Assembly: GCF_932294415.1 (NCBI RefSeq)
Contig: NC_065544.1
Coordinates: 27,317,351 to 27,381,350, forward strand
Length of the DNA: 64,000 nt
Source of the DNA: Quercus robur
Taxonomy: Eukaryota > Streptophyta > Magnoliopsida > Fagales > Fagaceae
Direction of reading: 5' to 3'
Shown: positions 1 to 11,420 of the stretch, piece by piece
Position numbering within the stretch: position 1 is the first letter of the stretch
How the letters are laid out: each line of letters begins with the position of its first letter
Program-made: the position numbers and the translations under genes
The notes under the pieces: model-generated
Told to the model about the DNA's origin: nothing
What the model saw: the letters and a program-made list of their open reading frames with translations, nothing else
Database searches by the model: none

Positions 1-234
1 TGAGTTCAAGTCACGGGAGTGTCATTGTGAGGGAGGGATTGTTGGGAGGACCACAATTTAACTCCTTACAACCACTCTAAAAATAGGCCCATGTGGCGTG
101 ATGTCGAATGCCATAAAAGATTTGAGTGCGTCTTCCTCATCACCAATTGGTTTTGAGGTGGAATGACACAGCTCAAGATTTTCCTATTGCGCCAACAGCT
201 GAGGTGGACGAACTGTCCACGTAGGCATGCAAAT

Positions 235-436
235 TGAGTCTAATGGACTCGGTTTCTGGTCACTGAAATCGAGTCTTTTGGACTCAAGTTTGCTACATGG
301 AAACCGAGTACATTAGACTCGATTTATAAGGGGTCCCACCAGTCACACTGTTTCATGCTTTTTTGGCCACGTGGATATACAACTCGAGTCCATTAGACTC
401 AATTTCTCTTTAATGAAAATCGAGTCTAACAAACTC
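235..436. repeat. Five copies of a 16-bp GAGTC-N6-GACTC motif
   Basis: Five imperfect palindromes of the form GAGTC, six bases, GACTC lie at 235-250, 270-285, 305-320, 385-400 and 421-436, spaced 35, 35, 80 and 36 bp. The fifth copy has AACTC in the right half. They sit about 1.4 kb upstream of the MULE coding remnant. Subterminal repeats of this sort are common in MULEs and can be transposase-binding sites; that role is inference. Confidence 0.7.
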
Positions 437-659
437 AATTTTTATGAATGGCCACCACCCCCCCACCCCCCCACGTGTGGCATGTGGGTCCTAGTTGGGA
501 CCTTTTTTCCCCCTTACATATCTCAATCAGTCTTTTCAACTCTCAAACTCTCTTCACAACTTTCCTCAGCTTTCACACCCTCTCACACAACACTCTCTCT
601 CATAGGTAATGTTTTATATATATTTTTACTTTAGTTATGTTCAGTATTTATTGTGTTCT

Positions 660-1350
660 GTTTTTACAATATTGGGAATATTTTTTGTTAGTTAATATTG
701 TGATTATTTGCTAGGTTTTTTTTTTTCCCCCTTTAAAAAAATAATAGCATATTAGGAATATTTGTTTTTTTTTTTTTTTTTTGGTTAGTGTAAATATTGT
801 GATTAATTTATTTGTTAGTATATTGTGATTATTTGCTAGTTTTTTTTTTTTTTTTAAATTAAAATTATGATTAATTATTGGGAATATTTAGTACTAAATA
901 TTGTGATTAATGTTATTACAACATATTGGGAATTTTTTTTTTTTGTTAGTGTAAATATTGTGATTAAATTATTTGCTAAGTTTTTTTTAAAAAAAATAAT
1001 AATATTATGATTAATTATTGGGATAGTACCAAATATTGTGATTAATTATGTTATTACAACACATTGGGAATATTTGTTTACTTTTTGTTAGTGTAAATAT
1101 TGCGATTAAATTATTTGCTAGGTTTTTAAAAAAAAATTAATATTGAGATTAATTATTGGGAATATTTAGTATTGGGGGAATATTTAGTACCAAATATTGT
1201 GATTAATTATGTTATTACAACATATTGGGAATTTTTTTTTTTTTTTTGTTGGTGTAAATATTGTGATTAATAATATGCTAGGTTTTTTTTTATAAAAAAA
1301 AATGATATTGTGATTAATTATTGGGAATATTTAGTACTAAATATTGTGAT
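660..1350. repeat. Degenerate tandem repeat array, about 140-160 bp period
   Basis: Phrases such as TTATTACAAC-ATTGGG, GTTAGTGTAAATATTG and TTTGCTAGG with a T-run return in the same order. The TTATTACAA phrase starts at 913, 1051 and 1212, so the period varies between about 138 and 161 bp, mostly through poly-T/poly-A length. Four to five units can be followed. No ORF of interest lies here. The array sits between the GAGTC motifs and the MULE transposase and probably belongs to that element. Confidence 0.7.
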
Positions 1351-1857
1351 CAATTGTTAGGAATATTTAGTACTTTTAGGTTTTTGTCATGGGTATGAAA
1401 TGGATTATGAGTAAATACCTAAGACAGTATTTGTAGTCTCTTTAGCATAAATCATTTCAAGATATATTTATTTAAGATTTGTAACAGAGATTTCAATGGA
1501 TAACTGGTTGGTATAATATTTTTGTTCATCATAACTTATTTGAATGAGTTTTGAAAGTCATGCCCCTAGAATGATTTGGAATTTTAAAAGAATATGAAAT
1601 TGGTAATGACTATTTTTGTATGTAACCTGAGGTGAGTATATGCAAATTTGGTTGAGGTTAGTATTGTTGGCATTTCATACACAAAGTTTTGTGATTGATG
1701 TTGATTGAGAGTTATAACTTTGTCACTAACATAATTGCACTTGATGATCTATAGGTTGACAATGATTCATATAAATATATAATACGGTGGACCCCTTGGC
1801 AATGCCAACCCTTATGACAGATTCCCATTTCAAGGTCTGGGTATCCAGTGCTATTAT

Positions 1858-4800
1858 ATGATGATACGTCGTGAGCTAAAGACCCTGAATGATTTAAGAA
1901 TAAAAATTATGGAAGAGCTGCAAGTGAACCTTGCTCTGCATGACTTACATATTACTTTCCGTTCTCCACATGAAGTCCTTAATTAATGCATTAATTATAG
2001 ATATATGGCGATAATAGAAGACAAACATGTGAAGATCATGTTTAGCAAGATGCAGAAATGGGAACAAGTAGGAAATTTTGAGTTGTACGTCACTTTGGAG
2101 CCACGTGCGGAAGTTGGCATAGAGGAAATTGTACAAATAACTACATCTCTATAGTTTGTAGTCCTAGATGATCGATGCACCGTATTGGGAGGGTATACAC
2201 CCCCTTTTCAAGAGACGCCAACAACAATTGAGAGTGAACTTGACAATAGATATGAAGATCAATTTTGTACACATCGAGGTGAATCCTCTACACTTCCAGT
2301 AGTTGAAGATGAAGAAGAAGACTGTGTTGATCATGCTGCCATTAATGGTGAAGATCTTGACGATAGAGATGAGTACGAAGAGAGGATTGAGCGAGGTGAC
2401 TTTGACAGGGGTGTTGATGACCATGAAATTACTCTCAATCCTCATGTTGATGATATGGTTGAACGTGATGAAGATGATGCGGACGTTACTATTAGAGTTT
2501 AGCATGTTACAAATACGACCACCGTTTATGAACCTCCTGCCTCATCATTTTATGCAAATACTTGGGAAAATATGGTTGATCTTGAAGTTGTTCAACAAGC
2601 ATTTGCTTCTTCTTGGAATGTGGACATGAATTTTAGTACAAGGTTGATTTTTGCGAATAAAGAGGCGGTGAAACGTGCAATAACAATTTACGCCGCAAAG
2701 CATAACAGAAACTTTATGACTAGTACGTCGAGCAAAAGTAGATTGTCTGTGAAATGCATGGATGGGTCATGCAAGTGGTACGTTAAGGCAGTTGTGAAGC
2801 CTAAACATGGACTATGGATGGTCACATCTTATGGGGGTCCTCAAAATTGTATTCCCCTTGGCATGGCCCTTGATGGTAGAATGATGGATTGTAATTTTCT
2901 TGCAGTAGAATTTGTTCCAACGTTGCAAGAAAATCACACGGCAACAATTGCTCACCTCAGAGACATCATTAAAGCGAAGTATTATGATCATAAGCTTTCT
3001 TACTATAAGATATGGGATGTGAAACAAAAGGCTATTGCAAAGATATTCAGGGATTGGGAAGAGTCTTACCAAAGGTTGAGAAAGTTGTTGTTGGCATACT
3101 TGGATTAAGAAACTGGCACCCGGTACTGGTATCACACCATACCCAAGGATGAGTTCGATGATACAATATTGCGCTATGTATTTTGGGCTTTCGCTCCATG
3201 CATTGAACAATTTAGACATTGTAAGCCAGTGATCAGTATTGATGGGACCCATTTGTATGGTAAATATCGAGGGGTGTTGTTGATTGCAATGGTCACCGAT
3301 GCCAACAATAAGGTTTTGCCTCTCGCCTTTGCTGTTGTGGACATAGAGTTAGGGCCTAGTTGAGGGTGGTTTTTAGATTGCTTTAGGATTTCACTAGGGG
3401 ATGTGATAGCAAATAAGGACATCTACATAATTTCTAATCGACATAAGGGTATTCAAAATGCAATTGCAAACTAGCCTAGAGATGATGATGGATGAGTATG
3501 AGTATTTCATAGATATTGCCTTCAACATGTTGTTAGCAACTTCTACACGCATTTTCAAGATGCCACTTTAAAGTCATTGGCCTTGAAAGCGGGGTATGCT
3601 ACTTAGGAAGCTAAATTTGAGTTGTACCTGCAAGCTATCAAGGAAGCTGAGATTGAGGCCCTTAGAAAGAAACTGAGATCCGGGTGGCAGGAAAGTGAAC
3701 CCAACTCATCCATCATGCCATACACATATCTAATAAAAGAGGATCTAGACATGTGGACCCAGCTACATGATGGTGGATACCGTTATGGGGCTATGACAAC
3801 GAATGTCTCAGAGTGCTTCAATGGAGTACTCAAAGGTGCCTATGGCCTGCCCATTGTCGTAATGGTTGAATTCACTTGGAGCAAACTTGTCACGTATTTC
3901 CATGATTGACACAAAGAAATTACTCATGATCTCTTTGAGGGCAAGGTATGGAGTAAATATGCCTTAAAAATTGTAAAGTTGTAATTTACAACTAGTTTAT
4001 GTTGGCTTTAATTTCGTGCCAAATTTGATTGTAATTTTATTCAATCCTATGCACCTTGTATTTCATGTGGAATTTATTTGTAAGGGTTGTGTATGAGAGA
4101 GAGTGTGTGAAGACTCAAGGAAATTAAAGACTAAAGTTATTTTCGTGGGTAGCTCGCAAGTAGGCTTCCCGTGAAGTGAAGCATGTGCCCAGTACATGAC
4201 TGGAATGCGAAAAGTCAGGACAGAATAAAGACAGCTGGTTTTCGCAAGTGTCTCGTGGGTAAGACCTTCCCGCGAGATACTTACGAAACATTTTGTTTTG
4301 CTAAACTGTCATATCTGATACATTCTTTCTTTACCCACACTATATATACCCCATTACCCACATATGTTGAGGGGTGCTTCTAAGAGAAAACCCTAGCCAC
4401 AACCCTTGAGAGTTGTTATACCCACAATTCTCTACACAATTCCTTTTCGAGAAGCCTTGTTGGAGTAGGAGCTTGGAGTACTTAGGTGCATTGGGTAGAT
4501 TAGGCTTGGAGGGTCTCTTGCTATTTGTGTATCCCAATTGATTGTCTAGTGGATCGATTTACCACTTGGAGGGCGGCGGAGAGGTTTTTCGTCGAGTTCT
4601 ACGATTTCCTCTTTGATAACACATCGGCGTGTTATCTTGTGTTTGCATTCTTCTTCCTTACTCTTTTACCTTTCATTTTACTACTGTGTTTTAATGATTA
4701 TGGGTTAGAGTAGTTTATTTGTTTATACGCTCACATTTACTCTATTCCGTACTTAGTTTAAGTTAGAGTAAAATCAACCGAGCCATAACTTTAATTTGGA

Positions 4801-5188
4801 GGTTTAAACAGCTCTTGTGTTTTCATACATTTTCGAGCTTTCAAAAATCTATGATGCAAATCTGAAAAAATCTACAACACACCAAGTAAGGGCGTTTAAT
4901 AATATGAATGGTATATATCAAGTAATTATCACATACAACATCCATAGCTCTAGAGGGGGACACCATAGTCATGAAATAAACCTATTGGCCAGAACATGTG
5001 GTTGTGGAAAGTGGCAAAATCGAAAGATCTCTTGTTCACATGCAATTACAGCTCTTCAGTACTTAGGGCAAGATGCGACTAGATATATTGACCCATGTTA
5101 TAGTTTAGAGAACGCCATTCGCACCTACTCACATGTATTTGTGATGCCAAAGTCAAAGTCATTGTGGAGGGATGTGGATTGTCCATGA
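1858..5188 (+). pseudogene. MuDR-type (MULE) transposase, nonsense-decayed
   Basis: This was the transposase of a Mutator-like element. One frame can be read from 1858 to about 3970: an acidic N-terminal segment (2185-2500), a MuDR DNA-binding region (about 2630-2900, FANKEAVKRA and CKWYVKA), the MULE core with ISIDGTHLYG near 3235-3265, and ECFNGVLKGA near 3810. After an insertion it resumes at about 4832 and ends with a SWIM zinc finger (CGCGKWQ...CSHA, about 5000-5045). Ten in-frame stops lie at 1984, 2152, 2500, 3106, 3361, 3472, 3493, 3499, 3604 and 3907. I see no frameshift before the insertion. The expected second catalytic aspartate reads as asparagine (ISNRHKG, near 3436). It cannot make a working transposase. 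No terminal inverted repeats were identified. Confidence 0.9.
3973..4831. mobile_element. LTR-like insertion inside the MULE
   Basis: The transposase reading ...KYALKI stops at about 3972 and resumes as FELSK at about 4832, so roughly 860 bp were inserted. The insert is less AT-rich than its surroundings, has a TATATATA stretch near 4341, AAACCCTAGCC near 4389 and segments typical of a retrotransposon LTR, with no coding domain. A TGTTGG start is seen at 4000 and a TTTAAACA phrase at 4804-4811, but neither pair of ends gives a clean target-site duplication, so exact limits are uncertain. Best reading: a solo LTR or TRIM-like insertion that postdates the transposase. Confidence 0.5.
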
Positions 5189-6289
5189 AAAGCACGACAA
5201 TAGAGGCAACATAAAACATTTCAAAGAGCATGAAGATTTAGAATCAAAGAATAGAGAGAAAATTTCCTAAATGAGCTTTTCTCTCTCTATCTCTCTTCAC
5301 TCACTCTGACTGGCACCTTTGTCGGTTGCCCTGCACAACTCTCTGTACAACCATGCAAGGCAAGTGCTCCCCTAATTGTACTGAGGTAGATTGCGAAAGT
5401 CCCTCAACATCTGCAACCACATCGTATGCACCCTATTGCTAGACTTGTCGGCGAAAATTGTGTCCCCTAGGAGTGCTAGAATATAACACCATGCATACTG
5501 ATGCACAGCATCCTTTGCTGCACCATCGGACAACCCTTGGTCAACTTTTCAAGCAGCTTGTTAATTTGGATCCTTTGTCCTTGAAGCACCACAAGATTAG
5601 TAACAATTCCAAGCATATTTTGACATTCAAAATGTCACACCCCAAACCCCAAAGGGTCCAAAGCATGAGAAAGACGTCTCAAAGTACCTGTAGATTTTTC
5701 CTTTTTGACAATTCAATCCACAAAAATCATATTAAGTACCAACATCAAGAATTATCATAATAATTCCATTGAATATACTCTCAAAGTAAGTCAGAGCTCT
5801 AAGCAATAATTACAAAGACTATTGGCCACAAAAGAATAGAGGTCTTAATAAATAATTACATATCATCAGCTTGTCCCATCAGTGGGAATAACGTCACAAC
5901 CACTATAATATACAAAAGAATGAGTCAAGCTTATTCTAAGATGTACATCATCTAATGTCTCCAATACAAAAGTTCAGCCTCCATCAGTAGGTAGTCTAAC
6001 TACTGTTAGCCACCAAAAAGCTGTCTCAAAAGATTGTTGCCTACTCTGAAAAGTTTATAAAATAATGGAATGAGACAGAGCCCAGTAAGTAGCACAATTA
6101 ATGAGGGTGGGGGAAATACAAGTTTCATCTTCAATAATAATAATATGACAAGAATGATTTAATAATGAAATACAAGTTTCTCAAAGTAAATACCTTGAAA
6201 TTATATATTATAATCTGTGAGCACCAACAATATAATTTCCAAAGCTATAAAATCTGACATATGGTAATTCATCACAAATATACCATACT
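5189..6289. other. No gene seen; MULE 3' flank and repeat debris
   Basis: From 5189 to about 5450 the sequence looks like the decayed 3' part of the MULE. From about 5630 (TGTCACACCCCAAACC) to 6290 it resembles transposon-derived intergenic DNA. Short open frames here have no recognisable domain. Confidence 0.5.
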
Positions 6290-6894
6290 ACCACATAGAC
6301 CGGTCAGGGGATCCACCCATTCTTACTGACACGACCACGTGCAAACTCCGAATCCACGAACTCCTTCTTTCTTGAATTCACCACCGGATACAAGCACACC
6401 CGCTTGTGTTTTCTTTAAGCTTCAATGGCAGCAACTAAATTGATCATCAAGGCATAGATAAATCTTCTCCTTGAAAACCCTAAGTTTGTGTGAAGGAAAA
6501 CACCTCTAGATCTCACAAGAGATTTACACAAACTGCAATTATGAGCAATACTAAAACGTGGCTAGGGTTTGTCTTTTATACTAAAGACAAATAAGAAACC
6601 CTAAAAACGTTTTAAAACACTTAGGGCTGAGTTGGACAAATCTGCAGAAAATCATTCTGCCCGAGCTTCGATCGATCGAGCCTGTCTTTCGATTGATCGA
6701 GCCTGTCTTTCGATCGATCGAGCCAGGCCGAAAGACACAATGCTTTCCTACTTTAACTCGATTTCAACTTTACATAAAAGCACAACTTTGAGCTAGACTA
6801 AAACACTTCTAAACACATTTTTTTAATCATCGTTTGCCAACAAATACAAATTAGAGTTCAAAATACATAAATCCTAAGTCTTTAGAACCTAACA
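6290..6894 (-). mobile_element. Truncated Copia-like LTR, same family as 16831-17699
   Basis: On the minus strand this begins TGTTAGGTTCTAAAGAC at 6894 and runs in parallel with the solo LTR at 16831: same opening, TTGGCAAAC segment, TCGATCGATCGA tracts (6660-6725), a TATAAAAG-like box, AAACCCTAGCCACGTTTTAG, GAGATCTAGAGGTGTTTTCCTTC and a closing GTGGTCGTGTCAGTAAG region. Similarity fades near 6290, so the 3' part of the LTR is missing or diverged. No internal domain is attached. The two copies lie in opposite orientation about 10 kb apart. Confidence 0.75.
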
Positions 6895-8879
6895 GGTTTA
6901 TTTGTGTTGTTATTTGGTTTTCGACTGGGTTGATCTATGATCAAGGTTTGTAAGATTTAAGCCAGGTATCCAAAAATAACTTTAAAAGTAAATTAAACTA
7001 TTAAAAAAATATTATATATATAATTTTTTTTTTCAAGTCGAGGTTTAAATAACAGTTGCGGTGGCAGAAGGCTGGGTAGACAGTTGTGGAAGCCCAAGCA
7101 GGCAATGGCAGGGCCATCAAAGTTTTAATGCTCGATGAATTTGGATAAGAAAAGAAGAATGTGAAACTCACAAAATCAGCTTTTAAGACTACTACTGGAT
7201 CATCTTTATGCTCATCATGAAATTATGTTCAAGTCAAAAAGAGTAGCCAAATGAATCATCAAATCTAGAGCCAACATTACTGGCATTTGGGATTTTAACA
7301 TGCACAAATGTAGATTATCACTTCAAATAAGCTCTATTGCAAGGAAACCATTTGATATTATAAAAAGGTGCTTGCAGAAGCCATGAATAATAATATTTGC
7401 AGATATGGCATAAGTGCAATATGATAAGGATTTTCACCATGAAATTCCTGCCAGAGTGTATGAAATTGGACTAGACCAACTGGTCCATATATCCAATAAA
7501 GATATGAAGAAAAAAGACACATCTTTTTTGGTAAAATCTAATTTACCTGACCTCATTGTTTTCGTATATTAGTATTATCTAGAATTTGGAAGGATACATT
7601 TTTTCTTATCTATCTATTTGCTATTTGAGGTTATCAGCTCAGTAACCAAACAGGTGACTTAGAACTCTTTTACATTTCAACCTCCAACTTGATTTTATAA
7701 AAAAAACCATCCATATTAGCATGTGGAAATGTAATATTAATGAAATGGTGGAAGCAAGAATTCTCCATAACTCGAAATATTAAACATAGGGGGAAAATTT
7801 TTAAAAATTGAAATGCATAATATATTTGGTTTGCAATAGGTAACAATTTTCTTAAAGTATCATCCGTAGGCAATCATTTGTAACATAAGGACAAACAAGA
7901 TACACCCAGAATTGCAGACAAGAAAACTCCAGTGAGCAATTCTATTTGTAAAAAAAATATAAACATCAACCTTGAACAGAATCTACTCAACTAAAGGTCT
8001 GCCTTAGACACAAAACACAATGGAAAAGTATTTAGGCCTACCTTTAATAAATAGTTTACAATGTCTCTCACTGTCCTGTAATCACCTTTAGATATAGAAC
8101 TTGCAATTAGGGCCTACAAATAGATGAGAATAAGGAAGTCAATAAAAACACTAACTTGTAATTAGGTTAGTAAAATGTGATTCAAAGGGGGAAAAAGTAC
8201 ACTTCTCCTTTTCGTTTTTATTAGAAACTAAAAGTCTTTCCACAACGTCATCATCAAATATTTCCCATTCTCCAGTTAGTTGTTAGACATTACCCCTTGT
8301 TTATATAAATTTTCCTTTACCATTGTTTATATATATACAAGAATTTCAGTCAAAAAATACATACAAGAATCTGTATTTGTTGATTTTAGGCTAAAGTCCA
8401 AAGCACACTAGTTTGGGGGTCTTTGAATTTTACACCCAGAAATTTTAGAATTTTGATTTTATCCTCTGAAGTCATATTCTGTTTGCAACATAAATTTGCC
8501 AAATGTTTAGTTAGTCCAATAAAATGATGCCATGTGGCATAATAAAAATAATGTAACATCATTTTGTTAGACAAACTAAACACACATTATAACATTCCAA
8601 ATACTTTTTTAAAAAAATATTATATCTTGAGAGTTCATAAGGAAATGAAATAATCATTAAGCCCTCGTTTGAGAGTTTTAATGGAGGGAATAAAAAGTTA
8701 ATTCCCTTGTTTGGAAGTTTAAATGGGAGGGAATGGAATGGTTAGGAGGAAATACTCATTCTTCTCTATTTCCTCAAAACTTTAAATTTTCATTCTCTCC
8801 AAAATTGGGAGGAATTGGAGGGAATGAAGTTAGATTTAATGAATTTTTTACTGACTCCCAAAATACACCTACTTTATTT
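6895..8879. other. AT-rich intergenic DNA, no gene seen
   Basis: Both strands were inspected and no exon-like stretch or recognisable protein was found. Between about 8660 and 8840 there is a GGAGGGAATGGAATGG region with partial inverted complement (CATTCTCTCC), which looks like a decayed MITE, without confirmed ends. Confidence 0.5.
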
Positions 8880-9137
8880 TGAAATTTTACAGCACCCTCA
8901 AGCTAAGTCAGCCCACCGCAGGAAGGACACAGAATTGAGCACAGATTTGTAAGTGCAGGAAAAAAAAATATTTAGAAATATTCATAAATCACCATCATCT
9001 CCAGTACAAATTATCCTAGAGAGCCTAAAGAAAAAAAATATTCAAGAAATATGAAATATAATAGAATCCACCAACAATTTTTTAACTTGGGTACTGCAAT
9101 TGACAATGATCCAGCAAATCATAGCTCCAAAATAAGT
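8880..9137. repeat. Direct repeat, copy 1
   Basis: This segment starts with GAAATTTTACAGCACCCTCA and ends near CAAATCATAGCTCCAAAAT. It is matched, with small indels and substitutions, by 10990-11228 in the same orientation. No ORF crosses it. Confidence 0.8.
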
Positions 9138-10540
9138 AGCACCTAATAGTACTTGCAGAACCATCACCTAAAAAAAATTACATTATAATGGAGAAATGGT
9201 ACATAAAAGGAAAAAAATATAAAAGTTCCCAAAAACGACCACATTTCGACCTACTTCTATGAAACCTTTGCCAGAGTCAAACTTGTTTGATATGAAAATA
9301 AACTCATATAGGTGAGTTAACAAGCATATTCAAGAGTGTAGCCGACCCATAAAAATATGACAATAATAAACACAGCGTGGCTCAGCTCGCGTTTAACTAC
9401 CATAAAAATTGAAAAATACGAAGTTCAACTTAAAGCATACAATCCAAAAGTTCATAATTACATGAAAGTGCTTATAACATACAATCTAGAAAGTCTTTTA
9501 TAAATATGACATCCCAAATGAAGTTTCATGATTCAACCTAACACAGTTCAACTAAAATATAAGTTCCATAGAACTCGTCAAATGCTAAGCATCACATATG
9601 ATCAAGTTGGAGCAACCAAAACAGAGTGCAGGAGTACCACCAATAGATTCCTTGTTGATGTCCAAATTCATAACATCTACCTCAATCTCATCCAATCTTC
9701 ATTTGTGCAATTTCTATGGCAAAAAATACAAACATTAATAGTTACAAAATATAATCATTAAAAGTGTAACTTCTGATTGCGAACAACTTAGACCAACTAA
9801 CAAAACTGTAGATAAAGCAAATTTAACATAAGAGGATACCTTTGTAATAATCTTGTCAAAATTCTGTATTAGTAAATGACATATTTCATTTAGGCAACAT
9901 TCTTACCAACCACTAATTTAGACAAGCAAAATACTCTCAAGGAGTTAGTTTCATTATTAGGACTTGATATAGAGAATTCTGGAGCCTTCAAATGGAATTA
10001 CACATTTCCATTTAAACATGGACACCCATCTATTTTGCAAAAATCAATAGTTTTTATCATCATGCCAGATTTACAACCATAGTCAGATAGGTCTACAACT
10101 AAGTTAAGCATTAAAACCTATATGACTACAATGTGAATATTGTCATGTTCTTACCTACCCATTAAAAGGTCTCCAAAAGCAAAATATTAGTACCAAGTTA
10201 GAGAGCCCATTGTAGTTTTTGTCAATCAAGGAAAAAAGCATCTCTCTCACTCTCACACTCACACACACATGCAAAAAGGACATAAATCCTCATAAAGATT
10301 GGGCCCGTTAGCTATCATAAGACTAGTCCTTTTTAAGTCTTTGTTATGCTCTGTTTTTTTTTTTTTTTTAAAGTAAAATAATGTTATCGAAAATGAAAAC
10401 GCTGCTCTATGTTCATGATCAAGAACATAGAGAACCTTGGAAAAACACAAGCAAATGAATCAGAAAATTGAAAAGGAAGTTAGAAATTAAAAATTGAGGA
10501 ACAAATAGTAAAACCTCATGTCCTAGACAAATCAAACAAG
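9138..10540. other. Intergenic DNA, no gene seen
   Basis: Nothing gene-like was found. Around 9380 the phrase GTGGCTCAGCTCGC-TTTAACTACCAT recurs near 13670, another sign that pieces of this region were duplicated. Confidence 0.5.
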
Positions 10541-10549
10541 GTATGAAGC

Positions 10550-10985
10550 AGGATAGTCTTTAATTCAATAGGTCTATCAACCTTCTCAAAACTGTGACCA
10601 TCGTGCTCCTTCCAAACTAATCACATCACACATGCCGGCACCAAATTCCATACATTCGGGAATATTTTCCAAACCAATTACACCAACCCAAAAGAATGGG
10701 TGCTATTTTGTCCAGGACACCCAATAAATCCAAAAATCATAAACACATTGCTACATAAAGCATGAGCAATATCTCAATGGATCAAATGATAATCCACTGT
10801 TTACCTACTGCATCTACACATACAACACTAATTGACTAGCAGTAAACCCCTCTTGTTGAGGTTATCAATTGCGAGAATCTTACCCCACGAAGCTGTCCAC
10901 AAAAAGAATGACACCTTCTTGGGTACCTTGGCACACCAAATACTCTTCCATGGAAATAAATGAGTATTAATTCCACAGAAACCAG
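10550..10985 (-). mobile_element. LINE reverse-transcriptase 3' remnant (zf-RVT region)
   Basis: Read on the minus strand from about 10955 this encodes a zinc-binding region typical of the C-terminal part of plant L1-type LINE polyproteins: [18 protein letters not shown], then IDNLNKRG and CCMCRC, the last just after an in-frame stop. Further stops follow (near 10820 and 10790). It is a short dead fragment, not a gene; no RT catalytic motif or poly-A tail is present. Confidence 0.75.
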
Positions 10986-10989
10986 TAGG

Positions 10990-11228
10990 TTCTGAAATGT
11001 TACAGCACCCTCAACCGAGTCAGCCCAACACAGGAAAGACACAGAACTGAGCATGGATATGTATGTGCAGAACATAAATCACCATCATCTCTATTACAAA
11101 TTAACCTAGAGAGCCTAAAGGAAAAAAAAAATATTCAGAAATATGAAATATAATAGAATCCACCAACAATTTTTTAACTAGGGTACTGTAATTGACAATG
11201 ATCCAGCAAATCATAGCTCCAAAATGGA
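10990..11228. repeat. Direct repeat, copy 2
   Basis: This is the second copy of 8880-9137, sharing TACAGCACCCTCA, CCTAGAGAGCCTAAAG, AATAGAATCCACCAAC and GATCCAGCAAATCATAGC. It sits between the LINE remnant and the PRP40-like exons. Confidence 0.8.
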
Positions 11229-11420
11229 CATAGAAAAGTAAACAAACAAACAAAAGCATGCAAAAATAATGATACAAAGGAGGGGGAAAATCAATTAAAA
11301 TAAAAGACAGTATATATGAAAATGAAAGAAGGATATATTACATTTCAATGGCACGTTCAACCAGTAAAAGAAGATAACAATAAAATACAACAAAAGTAAC
11401 CAATCGGTAATTAAACTCAC

